Origin: DATFVJ01 sp963851085
GTDB lineage: Bacteria; Actinomycetota; Actinomycetes; Streptosporangiales; Streptosporangiaceae
Assembly (NCBI GenBank): GCA_963851085.1
Contig: CAWKNX010000004.1
Span: forward strand, 186,001-250,000
DNA length: 64,000 bases
Direction of reading: 5' to 3'
The position numbers were made by a program, and so were the translations under genes. The stretch's first letter is position 1. Each line of letters starts with the position of its first letter. Shown piece after piece: positions 1 through 9,024 of the stretch. Below the pieces are notes generated by a model that had not been told where the DNA came from, made no database searches, and saw only the letters and a list, made by a program, of their open reading frames with translations.

Positions 1-192
1 TTCGAGCAGTCGCGCCGCCGATGTGCTGAGCCGCAGCAGCCTGGGGGGTGCACCACCGAGCATCAGCCGGCCGTCTCGGGACCGGTGTACGTCGTCGGCA
101 AGTTCGACGGCGAAGCCGTTCGGCAGCGTCGTATCCTGCGGCGCTTGCAGTCCGGCGAGCGCACCGAGACCGGGCAGGCGCGGTCGGGTCAT
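1..192 (-). CDS. mftF: Mycofactocin glycosyltransferase MftF, N-terminal 64 codons (runs off the window)
   Basis: The ATG at 192 opens a frame that stays open to the window edge. The visible protein includes the stretches LPNGFAVELADDVHR and MLGGAPPRLLRLS, which match the N-terminal region typical of MftF, the membrane-associated glycosyltransferase that adds beta-1,4-glucose units to premycofactocin. The glycosyltransferase domain itself lies outside the window. The start overlaps the stop of the 50-codon ORF upstream (ATGA), so the gene is the distal member of the operon starting at mftA. The assignment rests on the N-terminus and on context; the family call is confident but the gene is only partly seen. 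Confidence 0.82.
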   Translation of the reverse strand, partial: MTRPRLPGLGALAGLQAPQDTTLPNGFAVELADDVHRSRDGRLMLGGAPPRLLRLSTSAARLLE

Positions 193-341
193 CCCACGAC
201 TCCGCCGTCGGCGCGCAGCGCATATACAGTGACGGCGCTGACGTCGGGCCCTGCCACCTCGACGGCGCCCGCCACTGGGGCGGTCGGCGGCCACCCGTCT
301 GCCATGCCCAGCCATTTCTGGTCGGCGAGCCTCGTTATCAC
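189..341 (-). CDS. 50-residue unknown protein, translationally coupled between etfB and mftF
   Basis: A GTG at 341 overlaps the TGA of the ETF-beta gene (GTGA), and the TGA at 191-189 overlaps the ATG of mftF (ATGA). The frame between them is exactly 50 codons. The product begins V/M-ITRLADQKWLGMADGWPP and ends YALRADGGVVG. I do not recognise the family. It has no predicted membrane segment, no Cys motif and no signal peptide. The double overlap, the same 4-bp coupling used throughout this operon, argues that it is translated. It could also be a relic of a larger gene, since mftE and mftD are not seen in the window. No function is proposed. Confidence 0.55.
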   Translation of the reverse strand: MITRLADQKWLGMADGWPPTAPVAGAVEVAGPDVSAVTVYALRADGGVVG

Positions 342-1222
342 GCGGTGCCGCTCGCAGGGAGAAAGCCGTGGCGACGCAGGTAGCCGAGCAGTTCGTCCGC
401 GGCCTGGTCCGGGGATAGCGGTCCGCGCACGGTAGGCGGGGTCCGCTCCACGAGCGCTCCGGTCAGCTCGAGCGTCCGGTGCAGCGCCGAACCGGACGGA
501 GCCGCGAGTTCGCGCGGCCGCGGCCGGTAGGCGTGGGCGCCCAGCACCCGGATTCGCTGCGCCGCGGTCGTTCCCGGCGCGTGGGCCACCGGAATGGTGG
601 CGTGCCTGGTGGCCAGTGTGGCCGGCAGCCCGGCCCGCCGCAACGACACCCCGGCCGCCTCGACGGACACCACGGCGGGCAGTCGCACCCGCAGCACCTC
701 GCGGCGACCGCCGTCCAGGCGGCGGTGCACCCGCAACACTCCGTCAGCTTCGGGTTCCATCCACACGACACCCAGGACTTGCGCCGCGTCGAGCGCCGCG
801 GCGAGGAACGCGGGAAACGAGCCGGTGCCCAGGTCGGCCGCGCGGTCGCCGCAGAGCACCAGGTCCGGCACTCCATAGCGCCGACGCAGGGCGGCGGCGA
901 GCGCGGCGGCAAAACCCGGCCTGCCACCGACAAGGGCGCCCGGTTTCGGGCTCAGGGACCCGGCCGCGGGCTCGACGCGGAGCGCCTCGGCCGCTCCGAC
1001 GGCCAGCGCGTCCCGCAGCATACCGTCGGCTTCGCCGAAGCCGACGGTGGCCGCGACCACCCGGGCATCCCACCGCTCGCCCAGGCGCAGCGCGTACTCG
1101 AGAGCGGCCAGCTCCGACCGGCTCGGCCCACAGTCGCGGAGGTCGGCCGTCACCGCCCCGGTGAGCGGATCGACCTCGGTCTCCCGCCAGGACCAGCCCA
1201 TCGCGGCCACGATCACCGCCAT
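338..1222 (-). CDS. Mycofactocin-associated electron transfer flavoprotein beta subunit (FixA/EtfB-like)
   Basis: A 294-residue protein with the ETF-beta fold signature. It starts MAVIVAAMGWSWRETEVDP, has the stretches RSELAALEYALRLGE and VVAATVG typical of the nucleotide-binding half, and the central DLVLCGDRAADLGTGSFPAFLAAAL segment that corresponds to the conserved GxxAxDxxTGxxxxxLA region of ETF-beta. The family carries FAD/AMP with the alpha subunit and hands electrons to an ETF:quinone oxidoreductase. It follows the FixX-like gene after 6 bp, and both the alpha/FixC fusion and FixX are in the same operon, which suggests a dedicated FixABCX-like module serving mycofactocin. The exact electron donor is inference. 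Confidence 0.85.
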   Translation of the reverse strand: MAVIVAAMGWSWRETEVDPLTGAVTADLRDCGPSRSELAALEYALRLGERWDARVVAATVGFGEADGMLRDALAVGAAEALRVEPAAGSLSPKPGALVGGRPGFAAALAAALRRRYGVPDLVLCGDRAADLGTGSFPAFLAAALDAAQVLGVVWMEPEADGVLRVHRRLDGGRREVLRVRLPAVVSVEAAGVSLRRAGLPATLATRHATIPVAHAPGTTAAQRIRVLGAHAYRPRPRELAAPSGSALHRTLELTGALVERTPPTVRGPLSPDQAADELLGYLRRHGFLPASGTA

Positions 1223-1228
1223 GCTCCG

Positions 1229-1519
1229 TCACCCCTTCCGGAACACGACGCCGTCGCCGCCAGTCGGGTAGGTCCAGGTGATGGCCCCTTCGCCGTTGCA
1301 CACCAGATAGCACGTTCCGCATTCGAAGCACTGTTCGTAGTTGAACAGGATGCCGCCGTCGGTCGTGGGCACGAACAGGTCGGCCGGGCAGGCGTGTACA
1401 CAGGCCTTGGTCGTGCAGGAACGGCACACCTCGGAGTCGACGGTGATGTGCGCCCGCGCGCCGACCCGGAACTCCACGCTCGCCATCCGGTCCTCGAAGG
1501 ACACGTCGGGATGACTCAT
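1229..1519 (-). CDS. FixX-like ferredoxin of the ETF module
   Basis: A 96-residue ferredoxin-like protein. Two cysteine clusters are visible, CRSCTTKACVHACP near residues 32-45 and CFECGTCYLVC near residues 64-74, the pattern of FixX and of the C-terminal Fe-S domain of ETF:quinone oxidoreductase. It ends with TWTYPTGGDGVVFRKG, again similar to the FixX C-terminus. FixX normally partners FixC, the flavoprotein that lacks its own Fe-S cluster; here the FixC-like domain ends 14 bp upstream. The likely role is electron transfer from ETF to membrane quinone. Confident for the family, moderate for the mycofactocin role. Confidence 0.87.
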   Translation of the reverse strand: MSHPDVSFEDRMASVEFRVGARAHITVDSEVCRSCTTKACVHACPADLFVPTTDGGILFNYEQCFECGTCYLVCNGEGAITWTYPTGGDGVVFRKG

Positions 1520-1533
1520 CGATTTTCGCTCCC

Positions 1534-3828
1534 TTATCGAAAGGCCCGAAGCGCTTGCCAGCCGTCCCGCGCCAGTGACCGCAACCGGACCTTGTTACCG
1601 CGGACCGCGCGAAAGAACTCCATGACCATGCCGGGCTTGGGAGCGGGGTTGGTCACGGTGAACACCTGTTGGACGAAGTCGCAAGCCAGACCGGGGTATT
1701 GCTTCTGCATCCGGTCGGCGAGCACGATGTCCGCGGCGTTGCGCAGCCGCTTGTGGTCAGCGAGCACGAAGCACGCCTCCAGCCGGCGCCGGTAGCCGGC
1801 CAGCCCGCGGGCGGAGGTGTCGCCGGCCGCGATCGCCTCGGCGGCGGTCTGTCCGGCCGCCAGACCGGCGCCGATCGCGAAGTTGACACCCTCCAGCCAC
1901 AGCCCGGCGGCCAGGCACATGCTCGCGGCGTCCCCGGCGACGAGCATGCCGTCGACGGCCAGGCGTGGCATGGCGCGGTAGCCGCCCTCGGGGATCAGGT
2001 GCGCGGAGTATTCCTTGATCTGCGCGCCCCGCAGGTACCGTGCGATCCCCGGATGCGCCTTGAGGCGCGTGATGAGTTCCTCGGGTCGTGTCTTGGCAGC
2101 GACGAGCCCGGGAAGTCCAACCACGACGCCCACGCTGACCGTGTCGAGGTTGGTGTAAAGGAAACCGCCACCTGGGATCCCGCTGGTGCAGCCGAGAATC
2201 TCGATGTCCATTCCCTGGTCGCCGGATAGCCCGAACCGCTCGTCTATCACATCGCGCGGCAGCGCGAGGGTTTCCTTGACACCCAGCGTGGTGTGTGCCG
2301 GGTTGGTGCGCGGGATCAGCCCGGCATCCTTGGCCAGGAACGAGTTCACGCCGTCGCAAGCGATCACGATCTTGGCGCGGATTTCGCCATCGGGCCGGTC
2401 AGCGCGCACGCCGACGATCCGGCCGGAGGTGTCCCGCAGCAGGCTCGTGACCACCGTCGAGGTGACCAGCCGGGCGCCGGCCGCGACCGCCTTGCCGGCC
2501 AACCAGGAGTCGAAGTCGGCGCGATAGGTGGTCATCCCGTTGTATGGCGGGCGATCCCAGGCAGTGGTGCGGAGGTCGACGGTCAGCGCCTGGGTCGCTG
2601 TCATCAGCATGGTGGCGCGCCGTGTCACCCATCGCTGCACCGGCACCTCCGTCCACCACTGCGGTATGACCTCGTCGAGGATCCGGGCGTACACCACGCC
2701 GCCATACACGTTCTTCGCACCGGGAAAGGCCCCGCGCTCCACCAGGACCACCTCGCGGCCGGCCCGGGCCAGTTCCAGCGCCGCCGCCGATCCCGCAGGT
2801 CCGGCGCCGACGACCACCGCGTCGGCGGTCATCACGTCATCCGGCACGTTTCGCCTCCGTCGACATGGCCGCCGCGGCGTGACCGCCGGCGCCGCGGTCA
2901 GGCCCAGCCGCCCGGCCAGTTCGGCGAGCACGGCCGGGGCGTCGGCGACGATCCCGAGGTCAGCCATCCGGGTCATTGGGCATGACGGGTCGGTATTCAC
3001 GCTCACCACATGCGCCGGCGCGCCGAGACCGCCAACGTGTTGTGCGGCGCCAGAAATGCCGAAGGCCACGTAGAGCTCCGGGTCGACGGCCACACCGGTG
3101 GTGCCGATCTGCCGGTCATAGCTCATCCAGCCCGCGTCGGTAACCACCCGGGTGGCGCCTGCACTCGCCTCAAGCGCGCCCGCCACGTCGGCCAGGAGCC
3201 GCATCACCGCCAGGCCGTCAGCTCCGGCAGGCACCAGCCCTGCGCCGCCAGCTACGATCCGGTGGGCCTCAGCCAGGTCCACGGTGCCTGGCTCGGGTTG
3301 CAGTACGCCGACGCTCTCGGCGTCGTGCCAGGCACTCGGCGCGCACGGCGGCAGCGCGGTCACCTCGGCCAGCGCTACCGGCTCGGGCCTGCCGCGGCTT
3401 CCCGGACGCAGGGTCACCACCACCGGCTCGTCCACGGCCACCCGCAGCGACACGCGATCATCGAGCCTGGTCAGCTCGACCTCGTCCGGCGTGCACCGGA
3501 CGGCGCCTGCGAGCAAGCCGCGGCCCAGGTCCACTGCCAGTCTCGGCGCGAGATCACGGCCATCCGGTGACGCGGGAAGCAACACCATGTCCACACCCGC
3601 CAGGAGGTGCCCTAGCCCGCTGGCCAAAGCACCCGGGGCGACACAGGACTGCTCGATCAGCCACACCCGGCTGGCGGCATCCAGCCTTTCTGCCGCCTCG
3701 CGCGTTCCCGACCCCACCACGAGCGCGACCCCGCCCGCCTCAGCCACCGTCTCGTCCGCGCCGGCGGGCAACTGGCCGTCTCTGACCACCACGACGGCCA
3801 GGACGGGGACCGCGGCTGGCATTGTCAT
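1534..3828 (-). CDS. ETF-alpha (FixB) and FixC-like ETF:quinone oxidoreductase in one open frame
   Basis: One uninterrupted frame of 764 codons holds two proteins that are normally separate. Residues 1-320 are ETF-alpha: the FAD-binding half shows VVTDAGWMSYDRQIGTTG, VDPELYVAFGISGAAQH and VSVNTDPSCP. After an Arg-rich linker (PRRPCRRRR), residues 328-764 are a FixC-like flavoprotein with the dinucleotide motif VVVGAGPAGSAAALELA, an NVYGGVVY motif and GDAASMCLAAGLWLEGVNFA near the FAD ribityl site. The ATG at 3828 overlaps the upstream stop (ATGA). A strong Shine-Dalgarno sequence sits inside the frame just before a GTG at 2847, so a free FixC could also be made. Whether the full fusion is the main product is not decidable from sequence. 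Function: accept electrons in the ETF and pass them to quinone. Confidence 0.85.
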   Translation of the reverse strand: MTMPAAVPVLAVVVVRDGQLPAGADETVAEAGGVALVVGSGTREAAERLDAASRVWLIEQSCVAPGALASGLGHLLAGVDMVLLPASPDGRDLAPRLAVDLGRGLLAGAVRCTPDEVELTRLDDRVSLRVAVDEPVVVTLRPGSRGRPEPVALAEVTALPPCAPSAWHDAESVGVLQPEPGTVDLAEAHRIVAGGAGLVPAGADGLAVMRLLADVAGALEASAGATRVVTDAGWMSYDRQIGTTGVAVDPELYVAFGISGAAQHVGGLGAPAHVVSVNTDPSCPMTRMADLGIVADAPAVLAELAGRLGLTAAPAVTPRRPCRRRRNVPDDVMTADAVVVGAGPAGSAAALELARAGREVVLVERGAFPGAKNVYGGVVYARILDEVIPQWWTEVPVQRWVTRRATMLMTATQALTVDLRTTAWDRPPYNGMTTYRADFDSWLAGKAVAAGARLVTSTVVTSLLRDTSGRIVGVRADRPDGEIRAKIVIACDGVNSFLAKDAGLIPRTNPAHTTLGVKETLALPRDVIDERFGLSGDQGMDIEILGCTSGIPGGGFLYTNLDTVSVGVVVGLPGLVAAKTRPEELITRLKAHPGIARYLRGAQIKEYSAHLIPEGGYRAMPRLAVDGMLVAGDAASMCLAAGLWLEGVNFAIGAGLAAGQTAAEAIAAGDTSARGLAGYRRRLEACFVLADHKRLRNAADIVLADRMQKQYPGLACDFVQQVFTVTNPAPKPGMVMEFFRAVRGNKVRLRSLARDGWQALRAFR
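2847..2858 (-). promoter_or_regulatory. Internal Shine-Dalgarno and GTG start for a free FixC-like protein
   Basis: On the minus strand GGAGG (2858-2854) lies 6 bp before GTG at 2847, inside the ETF-alpha/FixC open frame and in phase with FixC (next residues PDDVMTADAVVVGAG). In the neighbouring frame a TGA occurs just beyond this point, where a separate ETF-alpha stop would be expected, so the fusion may have arisen from a one-base shift that removed that stop. Confidence 0.6.
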
Positions 3829-5819
3829 AGTGCCACCGCCACCCGGTGTCCCTCGATCACCGCGGCATGCGCCCGCCGCGGTGTGACGCAGTCGCCGACG
3901 CGGTGCACCTCGAACGGCGCGGCGCGCAACTGCTGCCAGAGATCGTCCTCCGGTGCCTGATGGGTCGCACACACCACCCAATCGCAGCGCCGCCGCTCGT
4001 TCTGGCCGGTGGGGTGGTGGAGCAGTGTCAGCACCACCCCACCAGAGCCAGCACCCGAGTCGGCGCCGGACTGGGTCTCATCGGCAGCCGCCTCCATCAC
4101 CACCAGGTCGGTAGCCTGGTGAATCCCCTTGGCATGCGCGCGCACATTGAAGGTCTCCATGTCCAGCGTGATGCCGAGATCCTGGCCGACGACCATACCG
4201 GCGGTGATGATCTCGACCGCGCACTTGCGGTCGGCAAGCAACTCGGCGACGCTGGTCGCCTGGTGGAAGCCGAGCTCATCGACCACCACCACCTGCCCGG
4301 CCGGTTCGGCGCGGCCTTCGAGCACGTCGCGAACATCCACCACGCGAGGATGACCGGCGGCCCAATAAGGCAGGTTCGGCCGCGCTCCGGTGGCCAGCAC
4401 CACGACGTCAGGCGAATCGGCGCGCACCGACTCGGCCGTGGCCTCCACACCGGTGTGGAGATCCACGCCGTAGCGCTTGCACTCGGCCGCCAGGTTGCGT
4501 ACCACGTCGAGGAACTCGGCGCGCGAGGGCACCGATGCGGCCACCGCCACCTGGCCACCGGTGCGAGGCTGGCGCTCGTACAGGGTGACCCGGTGGCCGC
4601 GCTGCGCCGCCGTGGAGGCTGCCTGCAGGCCGCCCGGACCGCCGCCGACCACGACCACCCGCCTGCCCGGGCGGCGCGGCGGCGGGAGTGCGACGGCTTC
4701 CCTGCCGGTGCGGGGGTTCTCGATGCAGCCCATCCACCGGTTCAGGCCCATTCGGCCGACGCATTCCTGGTTGCATGACAGGCAACTGCGAATCTCCGTG
4801 GCATACCCCAGGCGGGCCTTGGCAGCGAAGTCCGGGTCGGCGATCTGGCCGCGCACCACGCCCACCAGATCACAGTGCCCCGCGGCCAGCGCGCGTTCGG
4901 CCTGCACCGGGTCCTTGATCCGGCCCACGCCGACCACCGGGAGGTTGACCGCACGCCGCATGGCGTTGGCGATGAACAGGGCGTACCCGGGAGGGATGCT
5001 CATCGACGCCTCGATCATGTACAGCGTCGCGGTGGCCACGCCGATCGAGGTGTTGATGTAATCGACCTTGCCGGTCGCTTCCACCATCGCGGCCACGTCG
5101 ACCGCCTCGTCAAGCGTGCTGCCGCCCTCGATCAGCTCGTCGCCGCAGATCCGCACGCCCAGCGCGCGGGCCGGCCCGATCGCGTCCCGCACCGCATCGA
5201 TGATCTCCAGCAGGAGACGTGCCCGGTTGGGGAGCGGCCCGCCGTACGCGTCGGTGCGCTTGTTCGTCGCGGGCGACAGAAATCCGCGCACGATTGACGA
5301 GTGCGAGCATTGCAGTTCCACGCCGTCGAACCCGCCTTCCGCGCAGTGCCCGGCGACGGTGCCGTAGCCGGCCACGATCTCGGCGATCTCGTGCAGCTCC
5401 ACGGCCTTGGGCACCTCGCGGAACATCGGATCTGGCACGGGGCTTGGCGCCCAGACGGGCAGGCGGGAGAACATCGATGATGCCTGGCCACCGTTATGGT
5501 TGAGCTGGGCGAAGATCGGCACGTCGTGCGCGTGTACCGCCGCGGTGATCCTGCGGTAGCCGGGAATGACCGCTCGGCGGAAGCCGTGGATCAGCTTCTC
5601 GTACGGCCAGTCGGTCGGATGAGTCGAGTGTTCCTCGGTGATGATCAGGCCGGCGCCACCCGCCGCGCGGGCGGCGTAGTAGTCGGCGTGTTGCTGGCTG
5701 GGCAGGCCGTCCTCGGCGTAGTTGGTCAGGTGTGCCGACAATACGATCCGGTTGCGCACCACCACCGGGCCGACGCGCAACGGCGAGAACAGGTACCGGT
5801 ACCTGCTGGTCGCGCTCAT
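3825..5819 (-). CDS. Mycofactocin-system FadH/OYE-family oxidoreductase, type 2
   Basis: A 664-residue FMN/Fe-S/FAD protein of the 2,4-dienoyl-CoA reductase type. The N-terminal OYE barrel starts YLFSPLRVGPVVVRNRIVLSAHLTNYA. The Fe-S cysteines are in CLSCNQECVGRMGLNRWMGC near residues 345-364, and the FAD/NAD domain opens with VVVVGGGPGGLQAAS near residue 390. This sequence type is the mycofactocin-linked OYE group 2 in my recognition. It starts on the stop of the paralogue upstream and its own stop overlaps the ETF-alpha start, both as ATGA. The natural substrate is unknown; a hydride or electron exchange with mycofactocin or with ETF is inference from position. Confidence 0.85.
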   Translation of the reverse strand: MSATSRYRYLFSPLRVGPVVVRNRIVLSAHLTNYAEDGLPSQQHADYYAARAAGGAGLIITEEHSTHPTDWPYEKLIHGFRRAVIPGYRRITAAVHAHDVPIFAQLNHNGGQASSMFSRLPVWAPSPVPDPMFREVPKAVELHEIAEIVAGYGTVAGHCAEGGFDGVELQCSHSSIVRGFLSPATNKRTDAYGGPLPNRARLLLEIIDAVRDAIGPARALGVRICGDELIEGGSTLDEAVDVAAMVEATGKVDYINTSIGVATATLYMIEASMSIPPGYALFIANAMRRAVNLPVVGVGRIKDPVQAERALAAGHCDLVGVVRGQIADPDFAAKARLGYATEIRSCLSCNQECVGRMGLNRWMGCIENPRTGREAVALPPPRRPGRRVVVVGGGPGGLQAASTAAQRGHRVTLYERQPRTGGQVAVAASVPSRAEFLDVVRNLAAECKRYGVDLHTGVEATAESVRADSPDVVVLATGARPNLPYWAAGHPRVVDVRDVLEGRAEPAGQVVVVDELGFHQATSVAELLADRKCAVEIITAGMVVGQDLGITLDMETFNVRAHAKGIHQATDLVVMEAAADETQSGADSGAGSGGVVLTLLHHPTGQNERRRCDWVVCATHQAPEDDLWQQLRAAPFEVHRVGDCVTPRRAHAAVIEGHRVAVAL

Positions 5820-7828
5820 CGGCCGCCGCCAGCGACGCTCAGGGCGGGCCAGCCTGCCGGCATGTCGACGGGCTCACCGGCCGCGCCGACCGCCAGCGCG
5901 ACACGGCGCGCCTCAAGCACTGCCTCGTGCACGGTCCTCGGTGCCACGCAGTCGCCGGCCCGCGGGGTGCCGGGCCGGTGCAGGTACAGGGTCTGCTCAG
6001 GCAGCCGATGCCCGCAGTGCACCACGAAGGCGCAGTCCAGCGCGCGCTGCTCGCCGGTCCACCGGTCCTCGAGCAGCACATGGTCGTCGGCTACACCGCG
6101 GAGCAGGCTGCGCAGTTCGCGCACCACGCCCGCCCGTTGCAGCCGCGAGTTGGCCTCGGCGAGGTCGCCGGTGAGGGCCAGTTGCGTGCCCGCGATCTGG
6201 TCCTGGGTGACGATCGACGTCGGCCGCCCATTCGCCGCGAGCAACTCCGCGACACCGACACCGACCGGCCCGCCGATCGGATCGAACACCACCGCCCGGC
6301 CGGCCGGGCACAGGTGCAGCGCAGCGGATTTCACCAAGCCGATCAGGTCGGCGGCTTCGAGCACGGTCGCACCTGGGGTGATGCCGTAATCACGCGGACC
6401 GGGGACCGAGCCGGTGGCAAGCACGACGCGCATCCCTGCGGCCAATGTCGCGTCCACCTCGGCGGCGGTGACCGCACGCCCCAGCGATACCGCCACGCCC
6501 AGCCGCTGAAGCTCCCGCTGCCACCAGTCCACCGCGACGCCGAGCCGTTGCCGTCCGTGGACCATGGCCGCCGCCACCAGCATGCCGCCAAGTGCCGGTT
6601 CGCGCTCCACGAGGCGCACGCGATGCCCGCGCGCGGCCAGCACGCGGGCGGCTTCCATCCCGGCCGGGCCACCGCCGACGACAAGCACCGCGTTTAGGGT
6701 CTGGTCCGCGCCTGCGGTGGCGTCGTCGTCGCCGAGCTCATGGCCGCTGCGGGGTTCGACGACGCAGGTGACGACCGGGTTCCGGTTGTCGCGGACCATG
6801 CAGGTCTGGTTGCACAGCAGGCAGGGGCGGATTCGATCGGCATCCCCGCTGCGGTACCGCGCGACGACGTCGGGATCGGCGATCTGCGCCCGGGTCATCT
6901 CCACCAGGTCCGCGCACTGGTCATCGAGCGCCGACTGTGCCTGGCCGGGATCCACGACGCTGCCCTGCAGCACCACCGTGACGGTTGGGCCGGCCGCCGC
7001 ACGGATCTGCCGGCATAGCTCGATGGCGAAGCCCGGCTCCGTGTGCAGGTCCGGCCTCGTGGCCGACACCGAGTAGATCGAGCCGCGCACCACCACCAGG
7101 TAGTCCACCTGTTCGCCCAGCCGCACGGCCTGCGCGGCCGCGAGATCCGGGGTCACGCCGGCCCAGGGTGCCAGCTCGTCGCAGCACAGCCGCAGCCCGA
7201 GCAGCCGCCCGGCGCCGAGTGCGCCGCGCACGGCGCGCAACACGCGCTCGGTCAACAGCAGCCGGTCCTTGCCGTAGTCGTCTGCGCGCTGGTTGGTCAG
7301 CCCGGAATGGTATTGGCGCAGCAGCGAGTGCTGGCCTGCGTTGATCTCGACGCCATCGAGATCGGCTGCCGCGGCCACGGCGGCGGCAGCGGCGAAGCCG
7401 TCGACCAACGCGTCGATCTCGGTGTCGGCCATCTCCATCGGCAGTTCGCGCGATCCCGCGTCAGGTACCCGCGACGGTGCCCACAGTGCGGACTGGGAGA
7501 ACGCCGAGGAGCCCTGCATTCCGGCGTGGCCGAGCCCGGCGAGCACCAGCGCACCATGTGGCCGGCAGGCCACGACGGTCTCAGCCCAGCCAGGCCCGCA
7601 ATCCGCAGCCAGGGGGGCGCGCTCGTACGGCCAGTCCGCCGGGTGCACGCTCGCCGTCTCGGTCACGATGACCCCGCTGCCCCCCGCCGCCCGCCGCGCG
7701 TAATAGGCGACGTGCCGCGCCGAGACCGCCCGGCCTGCGCCGAGGTTGGTCTCGTGCGGCCCGAACATCACCCGGCAGGGCGCCCGGCGCGGCCCGATGT
7801 CGATGGGCTCGGTCAGGATCGCGCTCAC
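5816..7828 (-). CDS. Mycofactocin-system FadH/OYE-family oxidoreductase, type 1
   Basis: A 670-residue paralogue of the next gene. The GTG at 7828 overlaps the mftC stop (GTGA) and gives the start MSAILTEPIDIGPRRAPCRVMFGPHETNLG, so the longer open frame upstream is not used. OYE barrel residues are followed by Fe-S cysteines in CLLCNQTCMVRDNRNPVVTC near residues 335-354 and by an FAD motif VLVVGGGPAGMEAARVLA near residue 380. Identity with its neighbour is modest, so the two probably have different substrates. Members of this pair occur beside mftC in several actinobacteria, which supports the mycofactocin link. Confidence 0.85.
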   Translation of the reverse strand: MSAILTEPIDIGPRRAPCRVMFGPHETNLGAGRAVSARHVAYYARRAAGGSGVIVTETASVHPADWPYERAPLAADCGPGWAETVVACRPHGALVLAGLGHAGMQGSSAFSQSALWAPSRVPDAGSRELPMEMADTEIDALVDGFAAAAAVAAAADLDGVEINAGQHSLLRQYHSGLTNQRADDYGKDRLLLTERVLRAVRGALGAGRLLGLRLCCDELAPWAGVTPDLAAAQAVRLGEQVDYLVVVRGSIYSVSATRPDLHTEPGFAIELCRQIRAAAGPTVTVVLQGSVVDPGQAQSALDDQCADLVEMTRAQIADPDVVARYRSGDADRIRPCLLCNQTCMVRDNRNPVVTCVVEPRSGHELGDDDATAGADQTLNAVLVVGGGPAGMEAARVLAARGHRVRLVEREPALGGMLVAAAMVHGRQRLGVAVDWWQRELQRLGVAVSLGRAVTAAEVDATLAAGMRVVLATGSVPGPRDYGITPGATVLEAADLIGLVKSAALHLCPAGRAVVFDPIGGPVGVGVAELLAANGRPTSIVTQDQIAGTQLALTGDLAEANSRLQRAGVVRELRSLLRGVADDHVLLEDRWTGEQRALDCAFVVHCGHRLPEQTLYLHRPGTPRAGDCVAPRTVHEAVLEARRVALAVGAAGEPVDMPAGWPALSVAGGGR

Positions 7829-9024
7829 CCGGTGACCGCCAGCGGACTGGAGTCGCATGGCTTGGCGGGGACACGCATCGACGGCATGCCCAGAGCTACG
7901 GCCGGGCCGTGGTGAGAGTGGTCCTTTCCCGTTCGCGGCAGTCCACCATGGTCCAGGGCGGAAAGCGCGCTGGCGCCGTGTCCCTTGACGCATTCGGGGT
8001 CGGGTCCGTCCAGCGGCAGGCCGGTGAAGAATTTCGCCGCCATGCAGCCGCCCTGGCATGAGTCGAACGCCGAACAGGACCGGCACGCCCCGCCGGAGGT
8101 CTCGGCGCGCAACCGGGCGAACAGCGGCGACGAACGCCATACTTCGGCGAAACCGCCAGGCGAGCGCACGGTGCCGGCATTGAACGCGTCGTGGATCGCG
8201 AATGGGCAGGCGTAGACGTCCCCGACCGGGTCGATCAGGCAGACCACCCGGCCGGCGCCGCAAAGGTTCAGTCCAGGCAACGGGGTGGCGCCGAGCGCGT
8301 TGAGGTGGAAGAAAGAATCCCCGGTCAGCACCCGATCGCCGTGGTCGCTCAGCCACGAGTAGATCTCTCGCTGCTGCTCGGCCGTGGGATGCAGTTCGTG
8401 CCACACATCCGCGCCGCGGCCGGATGGACGCAGCCGGGTGATCCGGAGCTGGGCGCGGAACCGGTCGGCGATCGCCGCGAAGTCGTCCAGCTGTGACACG
8501 TTGTGCCGGGTCATCACCACGGAGATCTTGAAGTCACGGAAGCCCGCTTCGGCCAGGTTCTCCATCGCGCGCAGCGCCATGTCGTAGGAACCGTGCCCAC
8601 GGATCGCGTCATTGACCTGCCTGCTCGCGCCGTCCAGCGAGATCTGCACGTCCACGTAGTCCGCGGCGGCCAGGCGCTGCGCGCGCGCGCCGTTTAGCCG
8701 CAGCCCGTTGGTGGAGAACTTCACGCCGACGCTGCTGGCCACCGCGTAGTCGAGCAACTCCCAGAAATCTGGCCGCACGGTCGGCTCTCCACCCCCGACG
8801 TTGACGTAGAACACCTGCATGGACCGGAGTTCGTCGATCACTGACTTCATCTCGTCGGTGGTCAGCTCGTCCGGATCGCGCCGCCCAGAGGAAGAAAGGC
8901 AGTGCGTGCACGACAGGTTGCAGGCGTAGGTCCACTCCCAGGTCAGGCAGATCGGCGCGGCGAGGCCGCCCTTGAACTGCTCGACCAGGGGTGGCACCTG
9001 CGCGGGCTCGCGGCTGGTGGTCAT
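7825..9024 (-). CDS. mftC: Mycofactocin radical SAM maturase MftC
   Basis: A 399-residue radical SAM/SPASM enzyme. The SAM cluster motif is CNLSCTHC near residue 36-43. The C-terminal SPASM region shows CGAGRVVCLIDPVGDVYACPF near residues 250-270 and CRSCSAFDSCQGGC near residues 310-323, which bind auxiliary Fe-S clusters. MftC decarboxylates the C-terminal tyrosine of MftA and then cross-links it to the neighbouring valine. The ATG at 9024 overlaps the mftB stop (TGATG), so this start is preferred over one 8 codons upstream. It sits directly after mftA and mftB as usual. Confidence 0.95.
   Translation of the reverse strand: MTTSREPAQVPPLVEQFKGGLAAPICLTWEWTYACNLSCTHCLSSSGRRDPDELTTDEMKSVIDELRSMQVFYVNVGGGEPTVRPDFWELLDYAVASSVGVKFSTNGLRLNGARAQRLAAADYVDVQISLDGASRQVNDAIRGHGSYDMALRAMENLAEAGFRDFKISVVMTRHNVSQLDDFAAIADRFRAQLRITRLRPSGRGADVWHELHPTAEQQREIYSWLSDHGDRVLTGDSFFHLNALGATPLPGLNLCGAGRVVCLIDPVGDVYACPFAIHDAFNAGTVRSPGGFAEVWRSSPLFARLRAETSGGACRSCSAFDSCQGGCMAAKFFTGLPLDGPDPECVKGHGASALSALDHGGLPRTGKDHSHHGPAVALGMPSMRVPAKPCDSSPLAVTG

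Noticed and set aside
479..1795. 438-codon plus-strand frame
   Set aside because: Antisense shadow of the ETF genes; Arg/Pro/Gly-rich and no start signal.
7829..8404. Upstream extension of the type 1 OYE frame
   Set aside because: It overlaps mftC, and the GTG at 7828 fits the operon's overlap pattern and the family start.
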